Source: Dehalococcoidia bacterium (lineage in GTDB: Bacteria > Chloroflexota > Dehalococcoidia > SM23-28-2). From it: DNA of 37,607 bases. Both the position numbers and the translations under genes were made by a program. The notes beneath the pieces were generated by a model that was not told the DNA's origin, did no database searches, and saw nothing but the letters and a program-made list of their open reading frames with translations. Positions 24,357 through 31,066 of this stretch are shown in pieces (within the stretch, counting starts at the first letter, position 1; each line of letters begins with the position of its first letter). The DNA lies in NCBI GenBank assembly GCA_030615765.1, contig JAUWYP010000020.1, forward strand, positions 1-37,607, read 5' to 3'.

Positions 24357-25742
24357 CTAGAGGCGGCGCAGGTGGAAGGGGCTATCGATGATCCCCCAGG
24401 CTGCCTCGTAGATGGCCTCGGACAGGCTTGGGTGGCCGTGCATGGTGTGTGCCAGGTCCTGAGCGGTTGCCCCCGTTTGCACCGCCAGTACGCCCTCGCC
24501 GATGATGTCGGTGGCTCTGGGCCCCAGGATATGAACTCCGAGCAGGCGGCCCGAGGGTTCGTCACAGATGAGCTTCACCAGACCCCGCGGCTGCCCCAGG
24601 AGCTGGGCTCGCGCGAGGGCTGAGAAGGGGAAACGACTCACCTTGTGGGAGATGCGCCGGGCGCGGGCCTCCTCCTCGCGCAGGCCGACGCTGGCTATCT
24701 CCGGCAGGGTGTACACGCAGGTGGGCACAGCACGATAGTCGGCCCGACGGCTGCGGCCGAGGGCGTTCTCGGCGGCGATGATCCCCTGGTAGGAGGCGAC
24801 GTAGGCCAGCATGTAGAGCCCTGTTACATCGCCGGCGGCGTAGACGTTCTCGACGCTGGTCTCCAGGCGCTCGTTGACCGCCACCGAGCCGTCCTCAAGG
24901 GCCGGGCCAGCCTCTTCGAGGGCATCGGTGCAGGGCCGATGTCCCACGGCCATCAGCACCCTATCGGCCACCACCTCCTGCTGCTCGTCGCCCAGGGCGA
25001 AAAGCAGGCGCAGCCGGTCGCCCTCGGCCCTGATCTCTTGAAGCGAAGCCTTGGTGTGGATGGTCACGCCCTGGCCGCGCAGAACCTGCTGGAAGCGGCG
25101 GGCGATCTCCTCGTCGACCGGGGGCAGGATGCGGGGCAGGACCTCAAGGATGGTAACGCGGGCTCCCAGGGCGGAAAAGATGGAGGCGAACTCACAGCCC
25201 ACCACGCCGGCGCCGATGATCACCAGGCTCTCGGGCATTGTCTCAAGCTCCAGGATCTGGTCGCTGGTGAGGACGCCAGGCAGGTTCGACCCGGGGACGG
25301 GGAGGCGGGCGGGCGAGGAGCCGGTGGCGATGATTATCTTGCGGGTGGCCACAAGGTCATCGCCGACCTTCAGGGACCCGGGGCCAACTAGGCGCCCCTC
25401 GCCCCGGAACACGGCGATCTTCCGCCAGGCGATGAGCTTCTCGAGCTCCTCCGCCTGCTGGGCCACCGCTCGCTTCTTCCAGGCCATCATCGCCCCGAAG
25501 TCGACGGTCGCGTCCTTCACGACGATGCCTATGGTGGAGGCATCCCTCGATTCCAGGAGGGCTTCGGCGCTGCGAAGGAGGGCTTTGGTGGGGATACAGC
25601 CGCGATGGAGACAGGCGCCACCGAGGCGGTCCTTCTCCACCAGGGCCACCCGCGCCCCTAGCTGGGCGGCCCTGATGGCGGCGACGTAGCCGCCGGGGCC
25701 GCCGCCGATGATGGCGACGTCGAAGGGTGCTTCGTCAGTCAC
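24357..25742 (-). CDS. lpdA: Dihydrolipoamide dehydrogenase
   Basis: This 461-aa flavoprotein re-oxidises dihydrolipoamide of 2-oxo-acid dehydrogenase or glycine-cleavage complexes. The FAD fold is VAIIGGGPGGYVAAIRAAQLG. The redox disulfide is in GGACLHRGCIPTKAL (canonical GGTCLNxGCIPSK). The NAD-binding fold is LVIIGAGVVGCEFASIFSALG, and VYAAGDVTG is the second FAD motif. The C-terminal base is in HGHPSLSEAI, where the canonical form is HAHPTLSE. The start is GTG at 25742, preceded by GGGAGCGAGG. No E1, E2 or GCS gene is nearby, so its complex is elsewhere. It stands alone between a terminator and its own promoter. Confidence 0.94.
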   Translation of the reverse strand: MTDEAPFDVAIIGGGPGGYVAAIRAAQLGARVALVEKDRLGGACLHRGCIPTKALLRSAEALLESRDASTIGIVVKDATVDFGAMMAWKKRAVAQQAEELEKLIAWRKIAVFRGEGRLVGPGSLKVGDDLVATRKIIIATGSSPARLPVPGSNLPGVLTSDQILELETMPESLVIIGAGVVGCEFASIFSALGARVTILEVLPRILPPVDEEIARRFQQVLRGQGVTIHTKASLQEIRAEGDRLRLLFALGDEQQEVVADRVLMAVGHRPCTDALEEAGPALEDGSVAVNERLETSVENVYAAGDVTGLYMLAYVASYQGIIAAENALGRSRRADYRAVPTCVYTLPEIASVGLREEEARARRISHKVSRFPFSALARAQLLGQPRGLVKLICDEPSGRLLGVHILGPRATDIIGEGVLAVQTGATAQDLAHTMHGHPSLSEAIYEAAWGIIDSPFHLRRL

Positions 25743-25770
25743 TGGCCTCGCTCCCTGGAAATGCGTCGCT

Positions 25771-25779
25771 ATGATAGCA
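25771..25779 (-). promoter_or_regulatory. Possible extended -10 promoter of lpdA
   Basis: On the minus strand TGCTATCAT (25779-25771) fits an extended -10 element, about 28 bases before the GTG start. No -35 box is convincing. The rest of 25780-25991 shows no gene or recognisable element. Confidence 0.35.
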
Positions 25780-25991
25780 CAAGCGCCGAGGCGGGGGGCG
25801 GGCTTTCAGCAGGCTAAAGGCCTACCGAAAGCTGGACGCACTCCGCACAAGGCGGGCGCCAAGGGTGTGGCTGCACGTGGTGATGAGCCTGTTGGTGATG
25901 AATGCAGCGGCTGTTGTCAACTCGGAGGAAAGTCTGGCAAGCATCAGAAAGTGCGTGGCATAGGAGGAAAGTGGGAGAAATCCAGCGCAAC

Positions 25992-26342
25992 CTAGCCCCA
26001 GGGCAGGTTCTTCTGGATTTGGAGCCAAGATAAGAATTGCCGAGCGATTTCGTTGAGATGTTCGATTTCTGCCTCTGGGCTGAGTCCACTGTCTGCCGCT
26101 GCAAGGTAGGAGTCGACGGACGGAACCAAGTGCTCTGCCATTTGCTCTGCAACGTCTACCGGCAGGGGCCGCTCTCGCCATTCGCTGTGCAGCATGAGAA
26201 AAACCAACCATAGGAGGAAGAAAGGAAGCGGCCTGTTAACCGACATGGCCGCTTCATGAGCGAGATGCGCTATCTTCGCCAGGTTATCTGCGTAGAACCC
26301 CTTCCGCAGCAGGCTCCGCAATTCGCTGTTGAAGTCCTTCAT
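25992..26342 (-). CDS. Unrecognised helical protein overlapping pyrE
   Basis: I do not recognise this protein, 116 aa from the ATG at 26342. It looks mostly helical. One hydrophobic segment (PLPFFLLWLVFLMLHS) may be a membrane helix or a buried core, and it is followed by an amphipathic acidic part (VAEQMAEHLVP, PEAEIEHLNEIARQFLSWLQ). The frame overlaps the 3' end of pyrE by 59 bases in another phase, which is unusually long for this compact genome and suggests translational coupling. In-frame starts further upstream would lie deeper within pyrE. The residue composition and uninterrupted length look like a real protein, but no homologue comes to mind. Confidence 0.55.
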   Translation of the reverse strand: MKDFNSELRSLLRKGFYADNLAKIAHLAHEAAMSVNRPLPFFLLWLVFLMLHSEWRERPLPVDVAEQMAEHLVPSVDSYLAAADSGLSPEAEIEHLNEIARQFLSWLQIQKNLPWG

Positions 26343-26931
26343 CGATGAATAGACGCCCTTTCCCATTCGTATAGAAAAGACGCTGGAAATTGTAACCCCT
26401 TTGCCGGAGTGCTTCGCCGCCACCCTCATGTCGTTCTACGATGGCGATCACTATGACGACTTTGCATCCTAAGTCCTCGACGACTTCGATAGCAGTCTCA
26501 ATCGAGCCGCCAGTTGTAATCACATCATCAACTATGGCGACCCGCCGACCGTGCCTAAGTAGGTGATCGTCCCCGTCATCAGGGGATGCTTCTGCTACTC
26601 GATCCCTGGTGCCGTGTGCCTTCCGTTCCTTCCGAACTATGAATACAGGGATTTCCCTTTCTCCCGCGAGGCTCGCATGCCCTACAGCATCGGCAATGGG
26701 GTTGGCACCGATCTCCAGGCCGCCAATGGCCTCGGCACCGGCCTTCTCGATCAAATCGAGGACAGCCTTCCCTATGATCTGGACCATTTTGGGCCGGTGC
26801 GTTGCCTTCTTGCCGTCGTAATAGTAGTGGCTGCGTCGACCTGAGGAGAGGGTGATATCACCGTACTTGAAGCAACGCTCCTGCATGAAGTCTCGGAGTA
26901 GTTGAATGTCCTCAAGGGTCACGCGAGCCAT
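26284..26931 (-). CDS. pyrE: Orotate phosphoribosyltransferase
   Basis: This 215-aa enzyme makes orotidine 5'-phosphate from orotate and PRPP in pyrimidine synthesis. The PRPP-binding motif is RVAIVDDVITTGGSIETAIE. The flexible catalytic loop contains VRKERKAHGT, and GGLEIGANPIADAV is the usual pre-loop strand. The N-terminal SGRRSHYYYDGKKAT is typical of PyrE (canonical FxLxSGxxSxxYxD). I prefer the ATG at 26931; the GTG at 26937 is two codons longer. A good promoter lies at 26959-26987, so pyrE is transcribed on its own here, with the unrecognised protein following. It is not grouped with other pyr genes. Confidence 0.94.
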   Translation of the reverse strand: MARVTLEDIQLLRDFMQERCFKYGDITLSSGRRSHYYYDGKKATHRPKMVQIIGKAVLDLIEKAGAEAIGGLEIGANPIADAVGHASLAGEREIPVFIVRKERKAHGTRDRVAEASPDDGDDHLLRHGRRVAIVDDVITTGGSIETAIEVVEDLGCKVVIVIAIVERHEGGGEALRQRGYNFQRLFYTNGKGRLFIDEGLQQRIAEPAAEGVLRR

Positions 26932-26958
26932 ACCCACCCTCGCCTCGCTTTCAAGGAC

Positions 26959-26987
26959 TTTATACCCTATTCTACTGTTACCAGCAA
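26959..26987 (-). promoter_or_regulatory. Predicted pyrE promoter
   Basis: On the minus strand TTGCTG (26987-26982) is followed after exactly 17 bases by TATAAA (26964-26959). The predicted start near 26952 leaves about 20 bases to the ATG. Confidence 0.6.
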
Positions 26988-27126
26988 CCCTGAATTAGGC
27001 CAACCCTCCACGACCATGCTAGTGTTAAGTTAAGGCAAGAATAGCTAACTTGTCAAGACGCTTTACCTGCAACTTTGTTCCGAAACCCTCCTTTTTTTGC
27101 GCGGCTAGTCTTCGCTGTATCTCCTA
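26988..27126. other. AT-richer intergenic stretch upstream of pyrE
   Basis: If the small frame at 27127-27264 is not counted, 26932-27260 is the longest gene-free stretch in the window. Its central part holds an inverted repeat AAGTTA (27027-27032) / TAACTT (27046-27051) and, on the minus strand, an isolated TTGACA (27056-27051) without a good -10. There is a run of seven T at about 27092-27098. On the minus strand this reads AAAAAAA followed by GGAGGG, which resembles a ribosome-binding site but has no frame after it. No tRNA or known riboswitch was recognised. Confidence 0.4.
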
Positions 27127-27264
27127 CTAAACCTGAGTTTCGCAACAGGCTACTAGACATGCGACTAGTCCTCGGTGAGGGAAGCTCTCAGTCCCAATGA
27201 GCTTGAGAAGCGTGTCGCGGAACAGGTACGGGTTCTTGCTGTTGTTGAACGCGAGGGTCTTCAT
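27127..27264 (-). CDS. Possible small protein coupled to the GT2 gene
   Basis: A 45-codon frame starts with an ATG that overlaps the stop of the upstream glycosyltransferase gene as ATGA. The product begins MKTLAFNNSKNPYLFRDTLL and ends in a cysteine-containing stretch (CLVACCETQV). I recognise no family. The ATGA junction is the main argument for translation. The lack of any known homologue and the short length argue against it. It could also be the remnant of a longer gene. Confidence 0.25.
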   Translation of the reverse strand: MKTLAFNNSKNPYLFRDTLLKLIGTESFPHRGLVACLVACCETQV

Positions 27265-27989
27265 GGGCTGGGGTTGACCGCCCGCCAGGGGCGTCGCAGG
27301 CGCAGGCGGGCCAGTCCGCGAATGTCCTCCCACACGGTCTTGCCGATGTTCACCCGCGTGTCGGGGTCCTCCAGCCAGCGCACGGGGACCTCCTTCACGG
27401 GATAGCCAGCCTTCTCGGCCAGGATCAGTAGCTCTGTGTCGAAGAACCACTCGTTGTTCTCTATCAGGGGCACCAGCTCGCGAACCCCTTGTCGGCTGAG
27501 GGCCTTGAAGCCGCACTGAGCGTCGCAGAAGCGAGTGAAGAACAGCGCCTTGATCATCAGGTTGTAGCCCCGCGAGATCACAGCGCGCTTCAGGGAGCGG
27601 GTGGTCTCGGAGTCCGGCGAGAGGCGGCTGCCGGTGGCGACATGGTAGCCCTCGCTGGCGATGGCCTCGATGAGGAGCGGGAAGGCCTCCAGCTCGGTGG
27701 AGAGGTCTACGTCCATGTAGCTGACGATATCGGCCGCGCTGCCCAGCCAGGACGCCTTGAGCGCCCGCCCTCGGCCCTTCTCGGGGATGTGAAGGGAGGC
27801 CACATCCGAGTGCTTTTCGGCTAGCTCCTGGGCCACCGCGAGGGTGTCATCGGTGGAGGCGTTGTCGGCGATGAGGATGCGCCACTGATGATGAAAGCCC
27901 TCGCTCAGAAAGTGGCGCAGGGTGGCCACGCTCTGGGCCAGAACGTGCTCTTCGTTGTAGACAGGGATGATGACGTCGACGGTAGCCAT
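27261..27989 (-). CDS. Glycosyltransferase family 2, dolichyl-phosphate-mannose-synthase-like
   Basis: This 242-aa protein has the GT-A fold start VDVIIPVYNEEHVLAQSVATL, then LIADNASTDDT, then GRGRALKASW. The metal-binding DxD region is SYMDVDLS. WFFDTELLILAEKAGYPVKEVPVRW is typical of polyprenyl-phosphate sugar synthases (DPM1/GtrB-like). No membrane helices are present, unlike GtrB proteins, so it would be a soluble or peripheral enzyme using a nucleotide sugar and a polyprenyl phosphate. The sugar is unknown. It begins three bases after the purH stop and so is the downstream gene of the purine operon; no functional link to purines is evident. Confidence 0.88.
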   Translation of the reverse strand: MATVDVIIPVYNEEHVLAQSVATLRHFLSEGFHHQWRILIADNASTDDTLAVAQELAEKHSDVASLHIPEKGRGRALKASWLGSAADIVSYMDVDLSTELEAFPLLIEAIASEGYHVATGSRLSPDSETTRSLKRAVISRGYNLMIKALFFTRFCDAQCGFKALSRQGVRELVPLIENNEWFFDTELLILAEKAGYPVKEVPVRWLEDPDTRVNIGKTVWEDIRGLARLRLRRPWRAVNPSP

Positions 27990-27992
27990 GAC

Positions 27993-29531
27993 TCAATGCC
28001 TAAAGTGGCGAATGCCGGTAAAGACCATGGCCATGCCGCGGGCGTCCGCTGCCTCGATGACCTCCTGGTCGCGGATGGAGCCGCCGGGCTGGATGACGGC
28101 GGTGACGCCGCCGTCGGCGGCCAGCTCCACGCCGTCGGGGAAGGGGAAGAAGGCATCGGAGGCGAGGACGGCGCCGCGGGCTCGCTCCTCGGCCCGCCGC
28201 AGGGCCAGATGGACGCTGGTCACCCGGTTGGGCTGGCCGGCGCCCATGCCCAGCAGCGTGCGGTCTTTGACGATGACGATGGAGTTGGACTTGACGTGCT
28301 TGACGACCTTCCAGGCGAAGCGCAAGTCTGCCAGCTCCTGCTCGCTGGGAGCGCGCTTGGTCACCACCTGCAGCTCGATGGCGTCGTCCAGGTAGGCGTC
28401 GGGCTCCTGCGCCAGGAAGCCGCCAGAGACCCGTCGGTATTCGAGGGCGGTGGCGGAGCCGATAGCGGCTTTCTCATCGAGCTGGAGGAGGCGCAGGTTC
28501 TTTTTCTTTTGCAGGATAGTCAGGGCCTCCTCTGCGAAGGCAGGGGCGATGACGATCTCGTAGAAGGTCTTGCCGATCTCTTCCGCCGCCTCGCCGGTGA
28601 GCTCTCGGTTGACGGCGACGATGCCTCCGTAGGCGGAGACGGGGTCGCCGGAGACGGCGCGGCGATAGGCCTCGGCGAGGTCCTGGTGGCAGGCGAGGCC
28701 GCAGGGGTTGGTATGCTTCACAACCACCGCTGTGGGCTCGGCGAAGTCCAGGGAGGCCCGCCAGGCGGCATCGGCGTCCAGGAAGTTGTTGTAGGAGAGG
28801 GCCTTGCCGTGAAGCTGCTCGGCGGCCACGATGCCCCCGGTTCGTCCTCCCCAGAGGACGCTGTCCTCGCGATAGACGGCCGCCCGCTGGTGGGGGTTCT
28901 CGCCGTAGCGGAGGTCGAACAGCTTGCCCAGGGAGATGGTGAGCTGCTGGGGGAAGGCCTCTTCCGCTCGCAGGTACTGGGCGATGGCGGTGTCATAGGA
29001 GGCGACGTGCTGGAAGGCCTTCAGCGCCAGGCGGCGACGCTCCTCCAGGGGCACCTCGCCAGCCCGCAGGAGATCCAGCAGGCTGCTGTAGTCCGCGGGG
29101 TCGATCACCACCAGCACGTGGGGGAAGTTCTTGGCGGCGGCGCGGATCATGGTCGGCCCGCCGATGTCGATGTTCTCGAGGGCATCATCCAGGGTCACGC
29201 CGGGCCTGGTCACGGTCTCGACGAAGGGGTAGAGGTTGACGGCCACCAGGTCGATGGCCTCGATGCCGCTCTTGGCCAGCTCCTCCAGGTGCGAGGGCTG
29301 GTCGCGGCGGGCGAGGATGCCGCCGTGCACCGCCGGGTGGAGGGTCTTCACGCGCCCGTCCAGGATCTCGGGGAAGCCGGTGAGCTTCGAGACGCTGGTG
29401 ACGGCAACGCCGGCCTCGGCCAGGGCCTTGTAGGTGCCGCCGGTGCTGTACAGCTCGCAGCCCAGCTCGGCCAGCCCGCGGGCGAAATCGACCGCGCCTG
29501 TCTTGTCGGAAACGGAAATGATGGCCTTCAC
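27993..29531 (-). CDS. purH: Bifunctional AICAR formyltransferase / IMP cyclohydrolase
   Basis: This 512-aa enzyme catalyses the last two steps of IMP synthesis. The N-terminal MGS-like cyclohydrolase domain has AIISVSDKTGAVDFA, LYSTGGTYKAL and DGRVKTLHPAVHGGIL. The C-terminal formyltransferase has DLRYGENPHQ, KHTNPCGLA with the catalytic Lys-His, and SNSIVIVKD. The start is GTG at 29531, where GAGGAG stands 8 bases upstream; the family's N-terminus (KAIISVSDKTG) begins exactly there. The frame continues 52 codons further, but that is the upstream gene in another phase. It overlaps that gene's stop as GTGA, indicating coupling. Confidence 0.96.
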   Translation of the reverse strand: MKAIISVSDKTGAVDFARGLAELGCELYSTGGTYKALAEAGVAVTSVSKLTGFPEILDGRVKTLHPAVHGGILARRDQPSHLEELAKSGIEAIDLVAVNLYPFVETVTRPGVTLDDALENIDIGGPTMIRAAAKNFPHVLVVIDPADYSSLLDLLRAGEVPLEERRRLALKAFQHVASYDTAIAQYLRAEEAFPQQLTISLGKLFDLRYGENPHQRAAVYREDSVLWGGRTGGIVAAEQLHGKALSYNNFLDADAAWRASLDFAEPTAVVVKHTNPCGLACHQDLAEAYRRAVSGDPVSAYGGIVAVNRELTGEAAEEIGKTFYEIVIAPAFAEEALTILQKKKNLRLLQLDEKAAIGSATALEYRRVSGGFLAQEPDAYLDDAIELQVVTKRAPSEQELADLRFAWKVVKHVKSNSIVIVKDRTLLGMGAGQPNRVTSVHLALRRAEERARGAVLASDAFFPFPDGVELAADGGVTAVIQPGGSIRDQEVIEAADARGMAMVFTGIRHFRH

Positions 29532-29962
29532 CTGTGGTACTCCTCGCCTTCCTCTTCGATCTCCTCGAACTGCTCGGCTATGCCGGGAGTAACCTCGCCG
29601 CTGCCGCCGCAGAGGGGGCAGGGCACGAGGCCGCCCTCGAGGTTCTCGATGCCCTGGAACTCCATGAGCCTGTCGTCCTCGGTCCACACGTAGGTGCGGT
29701 CGGGGTCGAAGGCTTCGATGCGTTGGGTGCGCTGCGTACGGCCGTTCTCATCGATGTAGGCCAGGTCCGAGAGGCGCTCCAGATGTTCCTCGAAGAACAC
29801 CTGCAGGGCGTCGCGGACGTTCTTGGCCTCGACGTCTTCCTCCCAGTTCATCTCACCGTGCCTGAGAAGGCCGCGCGGCTCCTCCAGCGAGCGGGTGTAC
29901 TCGGAACTGAGCCGCATGCCATGCGGCCTGCGCGCAACGTAGTAGATACGGAACCTTGGCAT
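29528..29962 (-). CDS. Unrecognised protein with a CxxCxGxG motif, within the purine operon
   Basis: This 144-aa protein lies between purM (12 bases before it) and purH (GTGA overlap), so it is made with the purine enzymes. The N-terminal half (PRFRIYYVARRPHGMRLSSEY) is basic. The middle reads VRDALQVFFEEHLERLSDLAY and then YVWTEDDRLMEFQGIENLEGG. Near the end a single CPLCGGSGEV knuckle resembles the DnaJ zinc repeat. The tail is strongly acidic (EEIEEEGEEYHR). One Cys pair is not enough for a zinc site, so dimerisation or a partner would be needed. I know no function. Confidence 0.7.
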   Translation of the reverse strand: MPRFRIYYVARRPHGMRLSSEYTRSLEEPRGLLRHGEMNWEEDVEAKNVRDALQVFFEEHLERLSDLAYIDENGRTQRTQRIEAFDPDRTYVWTEDDRLMEFQGIENLEGGLVPCPLCGGSGEVTPGIAEQFEEIEEEGEEYHR

Positions 29963-29974
29963 GCGCGAGCGCTC

Positions 29975-31060
29975 CTACTCGATTGCCACTCGCTGTTCGC
30001 CCTTCCGGGCGATGACCTCCCCCACCACCAGTGCCTCGGGCACCTGGACCCGCACCGCCTCCACGTCCTCGGGGGGGCAGGTCACTATCAGCCCCAGGCC
30101 CATGTTGAAGGTGCGGTACATCTCGTCTTCGGCCACGTTGCCCCGCTTCTGGATAAGGCGAAAGATGGGCTGCACCGGCCAGCTCCCCCGGCGCAAGCCG
30201 GCGGCCAGCCGCTCGGGTAGGATGCGGGGCAGGTTGCCCGGTATGCCGCCGCCGGTGATGTGAGCGATACCCTTCAGCTTAGGGAAGACCGGCTTTCCCG
30301 ACTTCGTCGGGATCCCGATGAATCGGGACACCTCATTGTAGTAGCAGCGGTGGGGTGCGAGCAATGCCTCCGCCAGCGTGGCCTCCAGGCCGGGGTAGCT
30401 CCGGCCCAGGCGGGCGCGCTCCTCCTCTGGGTCGTCGCCCAGGGCCACGCCGAAGACCTTGCGGGCGAGCGAATAGCCGTTGGTGTGCAGGCCGCTCGAG
30501 GGCAGGCCGAGCAGCACATCGCCCTCGCGGATGGTGTTGCCGTCGATGATCTGGCCTCGCTCGATCACGCCCACGATGAAGCCCACCAGGTCGAAGTCGC
30601 CGTGGCCGTAGATGTTGGGCATGTCGGCTGTCTCGCCGCCGAGGAGGGCACAGCCTACCGCCTGGCAGGCCGAGGCCACTCCCTGAACGATGGCTGTCTT
30701 TGCCTCCTCCGGCAAGCCGCTGCTGGCCAGGTAGTCCAGGAAGAAGAGGGGCTCGGCGCCCGTAGTAAGGATGTCGTTGACGCAGTGGTTGACGAGGTCG
30801 AGGCCTACCGTATCGTAGCGATCAAGGAGGGCGGCTATCTTGAGCTTGGTGCCCACGCCATCGGCGCTGGCCACCAGCACGGGGTCTTGATAGCCGCTGA
30901 GGCGAAACAGACCGCTGAAGGGCCCGACGCCCGCCAGCACCTCGGGTCGATGAGTCGTCCTGGCCATCTCCTTGATGCGGTCGACCAGGCGAGCGGCAGC
31001 ATCCACGTCGACGCCCGCCTGGGCGTAGGTCATACCCTCAGGGGGATGAGTCTCCTCCAT
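29975..31060 (-). CDS. purM: Phosphoribosylformylglycinamidine cyclo-ligase (AIR synthetase)
   Basis: This 361-aa ATP-dependent enzyme closes the imidazole ring to give AIR, the fifth step of purine synthesis. Motifs are YAQAGVDVDAAARLVDRIK, ASADGVGTKLKIA, VNHCVNDILTTGAEPLFFLDY, LGGETADMP, GLPSSGLHTNGYSLAR and IAHITGGGIPGNLPR. The segment RFIGIPTKSGKPVFPKLKG before IAHITGGG is about nine residues longer than in E. coli PurM. It is encoded by a double DNA palindrome (separate entry), apparently inserted in frame. The ATG at 31060 lies 6 bases after the purF stop; the ATG at 31033 (protein starting MTYAQAGVD) is a plausible alternative. Confidence 0.95.
   Translation of the reverse strand: MEETHPPEGMTYAQAGVDVDAAARLVDRIKEMARTTHRPEVLAGVGPFSGLFRLSGYQDPVLVASADGVGTKLKIAALLDRYDTVGLDLVNHCVNDILTTGAEPLFFLDYLASSGLPEEAKTAIVQGVASACQAVGCALLGGETADMPNIYGHGDFDLVGFIVGVIERGQIIDGNTIREGDVLLGLPSSGLHTNGYSLARKVFGVALGDDPEEERARLGRSYPGLEATLAEALLAPHRCYYNEVSRFIGIPTKSGKPVFPKLKGIAHITGGGIPGNLPRILPERLAAGLRRGSWPVQPIFRLIQKRGNVAEDEMYRTFNMGLGLIVTCPPEDVEAVRVQVPEALVVGEVIARKGEQRVAIE
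30297..30328. repeat. Double palindrome inserted in frame within purM
   Basis: Two adjacent hairpins read on the plus strand. CCCGAC-TTC-GTCGGG (30297-30311) is a 6-base stem with a 3-base loop. TCCCGAT-GA-ATCGGGA (30313-30328) is a 7-base stem with a 2-base loop. On the coding strand they translate as part of SRFIGIPTKSGK. Both arms are perfect, which is unlikely by chance inside a coding region, and the protein is longer than usual exactly here. Confidence 0.8.
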
Positions 31061-31066
31061 GAGAAG

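Noticed and set aside
29532-29687. A 52-codon N-terminal extension of PurH
   Set aside because: It is the end of the upstream CxxC gene in another phase. The family N-terminus begins at 29531.
27888-29693. A 601-codon plus-strand frame opposite purH
   Set aside because: It is the Gly/Val/Asp-rich antisense of purH, without motifs, crossing the gene borders on both sides.
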